The position numbers and the translations under genes were made by a program. From assembly GCA_022823465.1 (NCBI GenBank), contig JAJEHX010000025.1:17375-81374 (forward strand): DNA of 64,000 nt. Direction: 5' to 3'. The notes beneath the pieces are model-generated. The model worked only from the letters and a program-made list of their open reading frames with translations, was not told where the DNA came from and ran no database searches. The stretch is from Candidatus Latescibacterota bacterium. GTDB lineage: Bacteria; JAAXHH01. Shown piece after piece: positions 61,917 to 64,000 of this stretch (within the stretch, counting starts at the first letter, position 1; every line of letters starts with the position of its first letter).

Positions 61917-62926
61917 GGGATCTCTACACAGTCGAAGACGCGCTTCAGGATCTGTTCCGAGGTCATGTCCTCCGCCTCCGCCTCGTAGGTGACGATGACG
62001 CGGTGCCGCAGCACGTCCATGCCGATCGACTTCACGTCCTCGGGCGTCACGTAGCCCCGGCGCCGCAGGAAGGCGTGGGCGCGCGCGGCCGTCGCGAGGT
62101 AGATCGTCGCGCGGGGCGAGGCGCCGTATTCGACCAGGTCGCGGACGTCGGCGAGTTCGCCGTAATCCTCCGGTTTTCGGGTCGCAAAGACCAGGTCCAC
62201 GATGTACTGCTTGATCTTCTCGTCCATGTAGACCTGATTGATGATCGATTTCGCCCGGACGATACCCTCCAGCGCCACGACCTGTTCCACTTCCGCCGGT
62301 TCGCCGGTCGTCATTCGGTTCAGGATTTCCAGCTCTTCTTCCTTGCGTGGATAGGTCGTGATCAACTTGAGCATGAAGCGGTCGACCTGGGCCTCCGGCA
62401 GCGGGTAGGTCCCTTCCTGTTCGATGGGATTCTGCGTGGCGAGGACCAGAAAGGGGTCCTCCAGGGGGAATGTCTCGTCGCCGATGGTGACCTGGTGCTC
62501 CTGCATGGCTTCCAGGAGGGCGCTCTGCACCTTCGCGGGCGCACGGTTGATTTCGTCCGCCAGGATGAGGTGGGCGAATATCGGGCCCTTCTTGGCGATG
62601 AACTCGCCGCTGCCCGTCTCGTAGATCATGGTGCCCGTGAGATCGGCGGGGAGCAGGTCCGGCGTGAACTGGATGCGCTGGAACCGCGCCGATACCGTCG
62701 AGGCCAGAGTGCGCACGGCCAGGGTCTTGGCCAGACCCGGCACGCCTTCGAGCAGGATGTGCCCGTTGGTCAGCAGGCCGATGAGGAGACGCTCGACCAT
62801 GTACTGCTGACCGACGATCACTTTTCCGATTTCCGAGACCAGCCGGTCGACGAAGACGCTTTGCTCATAGATCCGGTCGTGGATGGCCTTGATGTCGTCC
62901 GGTGATTTCGCGTTATCTGTGGTCAT
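61913..62926 (-). CDS. moxR: MoxR-type AAA+ ATPase
   Basis: A 337-residue chaperone ATPase. Walker A EGVPGLAKTLAVRTLA, Walker B LILADEINRAPAKVQSALLEAMQEHQ, sensor region LATQNPIEQEGTYPLPEAQ, and the C-terminal lid with GASPRATIYLATAARAHAFLRRRGYVTPEDV. First gene of the extended Bat run; it should remodel or insert cofactors into vWA-containing partners. It begins 9 nt after the zinc-ribbon gene. Confidence 0.95.
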   Translation of the reverse strand: MTTDNAKSPDDIKAIHDRIYEQSVFVDRLVSEIGKVIVGQQYMVERLLIGLLTNGHILLEGVPGLAKTLAVRTLASTVSARFQRIQFTPDLLPADLTGTMIYETGSGEFIAKKGPIFAHLILADEINRAPAKVQSALLEAMQEHQVTIGDETFPLEDPFLVLATQNPIEQEGTYPLPEAQVDRFMLKLITTYPRKEEELEILNRMTTGEPAEVEQVVALEGIVRAKSIINQVYMDEKIKQYIVDLVFATRKPEDYGELADVRDLVEYGASPRATIYLATAARAHAFLRRRGYVTPEDVKSIGMDVLRHRVIVTYEAEAEDMTSEQILKRVFDCVEIP

Positions 62927-62935
62927 GTTGGCCCT

Positions 62936-63286
62936 TCAGTTGGACGCGCCCGTGCCGGAGGACGAATCGACCTTCGAAGAGGCGTCGGATTTCGACTCGT
63001 TCCCCGATCCGGACGCGCCGGAAGATCCGGCGCCGTCGGACTTGGCGCCGTCGGACTTGGCTGACGAGGAATCCTTGTCGGCCCTTTCGGCTTTCTTATA
63101 GCTGTCGCTTCGGTAGTCCGTGGTGTAGAAACCGTCGCCCTTGAACAGGAAGCCCGCCCCGCCGCTGATGAGGCGTTGCACCGCGCCGCCGCATTCCGGG
63201 CACGTCGACAATGGTTCGGCCGTGATCGACTGGAACTCGGAGAACTCGTGGCTGCATTCGTTGCAACGGTACTGGTAGGTAGGCAT
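62936..63286 (-). CDS. FmdB-family zinc-ribbon protein
   Basis: A 116-residue protein with an N-terminal zinc ribbon (CNEC...CPEC, residues 8-11 and 29-32) and the FmdB signature MPTYQYRC.ECSHEF, followed by LISGGAGFLFKGDGFY and a long Ser/Asp/Lys/Gly-rich disordered tail (about 60-116). Function unknown; possibly regulatory. ATG at 63286 has AGGAAGGA 4-11 nt upstream. It lies between groEL and moxR. Confidence 0.88.
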   Translation of the reverse strand: MPTYQYRCNECSHEFSEFQSITAEPLSTCPECGGAVQRLISGGAGFLFKGDGFYTTDYRSDSYKKAERADKDSSSAKSDGAKSDGAGSSGASGSGNESKSDASSKVDSSSGTGASN

Positions 63287-63300
63287 GTGTTCCTTCCTAA

Positions 63301-63335
63301 CAAAACCGGCGCCGACTGCAAAAGCCGACGCCGGT
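63301..63335 (-). terminator. terminator of groEL
   Basis: On the minus strand a 13-base stem (63335-63323 with 63317-63305, two G-T pairs, 5-nt loop) followed by TTTTG. It starts 30 nt after the groEL stop. Confidence 0.7.
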
Positions 63336-63364
63336 CCTGACACATCTGATCTGCCGGCAGGGAC

Positions 63365-64000
63365 TTACATCATGCCGCCCATGCCGCCCATGCCGCCACC
63401 GCCGTAGCCGCCCGGAGCGGGTGGTGGCTCTTTCTCGGGAATGTCCGTCACCAGGGTCTCGGTGGTCAGCAACAGAGACGCGATGCTGGAAGCGTTCTGC
63501 AACGCGATGCGGGTCACCTTCGCCGGATCGATCACGCCGGCCGACATGAGGTCCTCGTAGTCGCCCGTATTGGCGTTATAGCCCACCGAACCTTCCTTCT
63601 GCTTCACGTGTTCGATGATGACCGAACCTTCTGCGCCGGCATTGGCCGCGATATGGCGCAGGGGCTCCTCCAGGGCGCGTCGCACGATGCCCACGCCCGT
63701 AGCCTCGTCGCCATTGACCTGCAGGCCGTCGAGCGCGCCGGATCCACGCAGGTACACGACGCCGCCGCCGGGTACGATGCCTTCCTCGACCGCGGCACGG
63801 GTCGCGTGGAGCGCGTCTTCCACGCGGGCCTTCTTCTCCTTCATCTCCGTTTCGGTCGCCGCGCCGACATTGATCACGGCCACGCCGCCCGCCAGCTTGG
63901 CCAGGCGTTCCTGCAGCTTCTCGCGGTCGTAATCGGAGGTCGTCTCATCGATCTGGCGACGGATCTGGGCGATGCGTCCTTCGATCTCGGACTGGGAACC
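63365..64000 (-). CDS. groEL: chaperonin GroEL, C-terminal part (start lies off the window)
   Basis: The last 211 residues of the 60-kDa chaperonin, open to the window edge. It shows the intermediate and equatorial parts ([84 protein letters not shown]) and the Gly/Met tail [15 protein letters not shown]. The frame is intact with no anomalies. Confidence 0.97.
   Translation of the reverse strand, partial: GSQSEIEGRIAQIRRQIDETTSDYDREKLQERLAKLAGGVAVINVGAATETEMKEKKARVEDALHATRAAVEEGIVPGGGVVYLRGSGALDGLQVNGDEATGVGIVRRALEEPLRHIAANAGAEGSVIIEHVKQKEGSVGYNANTGDYEDLMSAGVIDPAKVTRIALQNASSIASLLLTTETLVTDIPEKEPPPAPGGYGGGGMGGMGGMM

Noticed and set aside
44146..62926. Gliding motility locus
   Set aside because: GldA/F/G-like proteins are present but other gliding genes (gldB, gldJ, gldK, gldL, gldM, gldN, sprA) are not in the window; these ABC modules are common in non-gliders.

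Overview
The window is chromosomal DNA of a GC-rich, Gram-negative bacterium. It is densely packed with genes, and I found no phage, transposase, CRISPR array or plasmid function. A TonB-dependent receptor with a carboxypeptidase-regulatory-like N-domain, an RND efflux operon with an outer-membrane lipoprotein, a MoxR/Bat (BatABCDE) locus and a GldAFG-type ABC system together suggest the FCB side of the tree (for example Latescibacterota, Gemmatimonadota or a related candidate phylum). The phylum is inference; the Gram-negative envelope is well supported.

Layout. 1-987: start of a TonB-dependent receptor (minus). 1441-3693: polyphosphate kinase, ending at a strong bidirectional hairpin. 3782-4539: two tandem paralogous small membrane proteins of unknown function with their own promoter. 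4896-7444: PhoB/PhoR two-component pair. 7548-10464: base-excision repair (Nth), a PolX-family protein whose polymerase active site looks degraded while its PHP site is intact, and a lone receiver domain. 10730-14818: iron operon with four ATGA start/stop overlaps or near-overlaps: DtxR-type regulator, membrane-anchored DtxR-FeoA fusion, and FeoB split into separate GTPase and permease genes. 14823-18354: sulfate activation (CysNC, CysD, second CysC); the kinase half of CysNC has lost key motifs. 18647-24594: three-gene RND efflux operon. 24750-28253: PHP-UvrD helicase fusion. 28308-33348: MsrA, a GerW/DUF2953 pair, and a sugar-acid type cluster (IlvD/Edd dehydratase, PhyH dioxygenase, TIM-barrel isomerase). 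33434-34176: TPR protein and tRNA-Gly(CCC) with a clear promoter and terminator. 34371-39232: lepA-lepB-hemW-ddl operon. 39427-40624: ECF sigma factor and anti-sigma. 40935-44122: membrane protein, double PspC protein, small membrane ORF, SurE, sulfotransferase. 44146-62926: a very long minus-strand run combining MoxR, DUF58, an ABC/GldG/DUF4340 module, BatA, BatB, BatC, then lysC-hom-asd, then BatD, BatE and a class V aminotransferase. 62936-64000: FmdB-type zinc ribbon and the C-terminus of GroEL.

How the parts fit. The ppk1/phoBR region is a phosphate-storage and phosphate-sensing neighbourhood. The Feo operon has its own metalloregulator and a palindrome at the promoter. The MoxR/Bat locus is the most unusual arrangement: the usual chaperone-ATPase/vWA/TPR set is interrupted twice, once by an ABC-2 exporter with GldG and DUF4340 proteins and once by threonine/lysine-pathway genes. 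Short tandem duplications of 11-29 bp recur in spacers and at the 3' ends of genes all along the window, and low-complexity GGTCC/GGACC-rich tracts appear both in spacers and as disordered protein tails. Many genes use GTG or TTG starts supported by good Shine-Dalgarno sequences.
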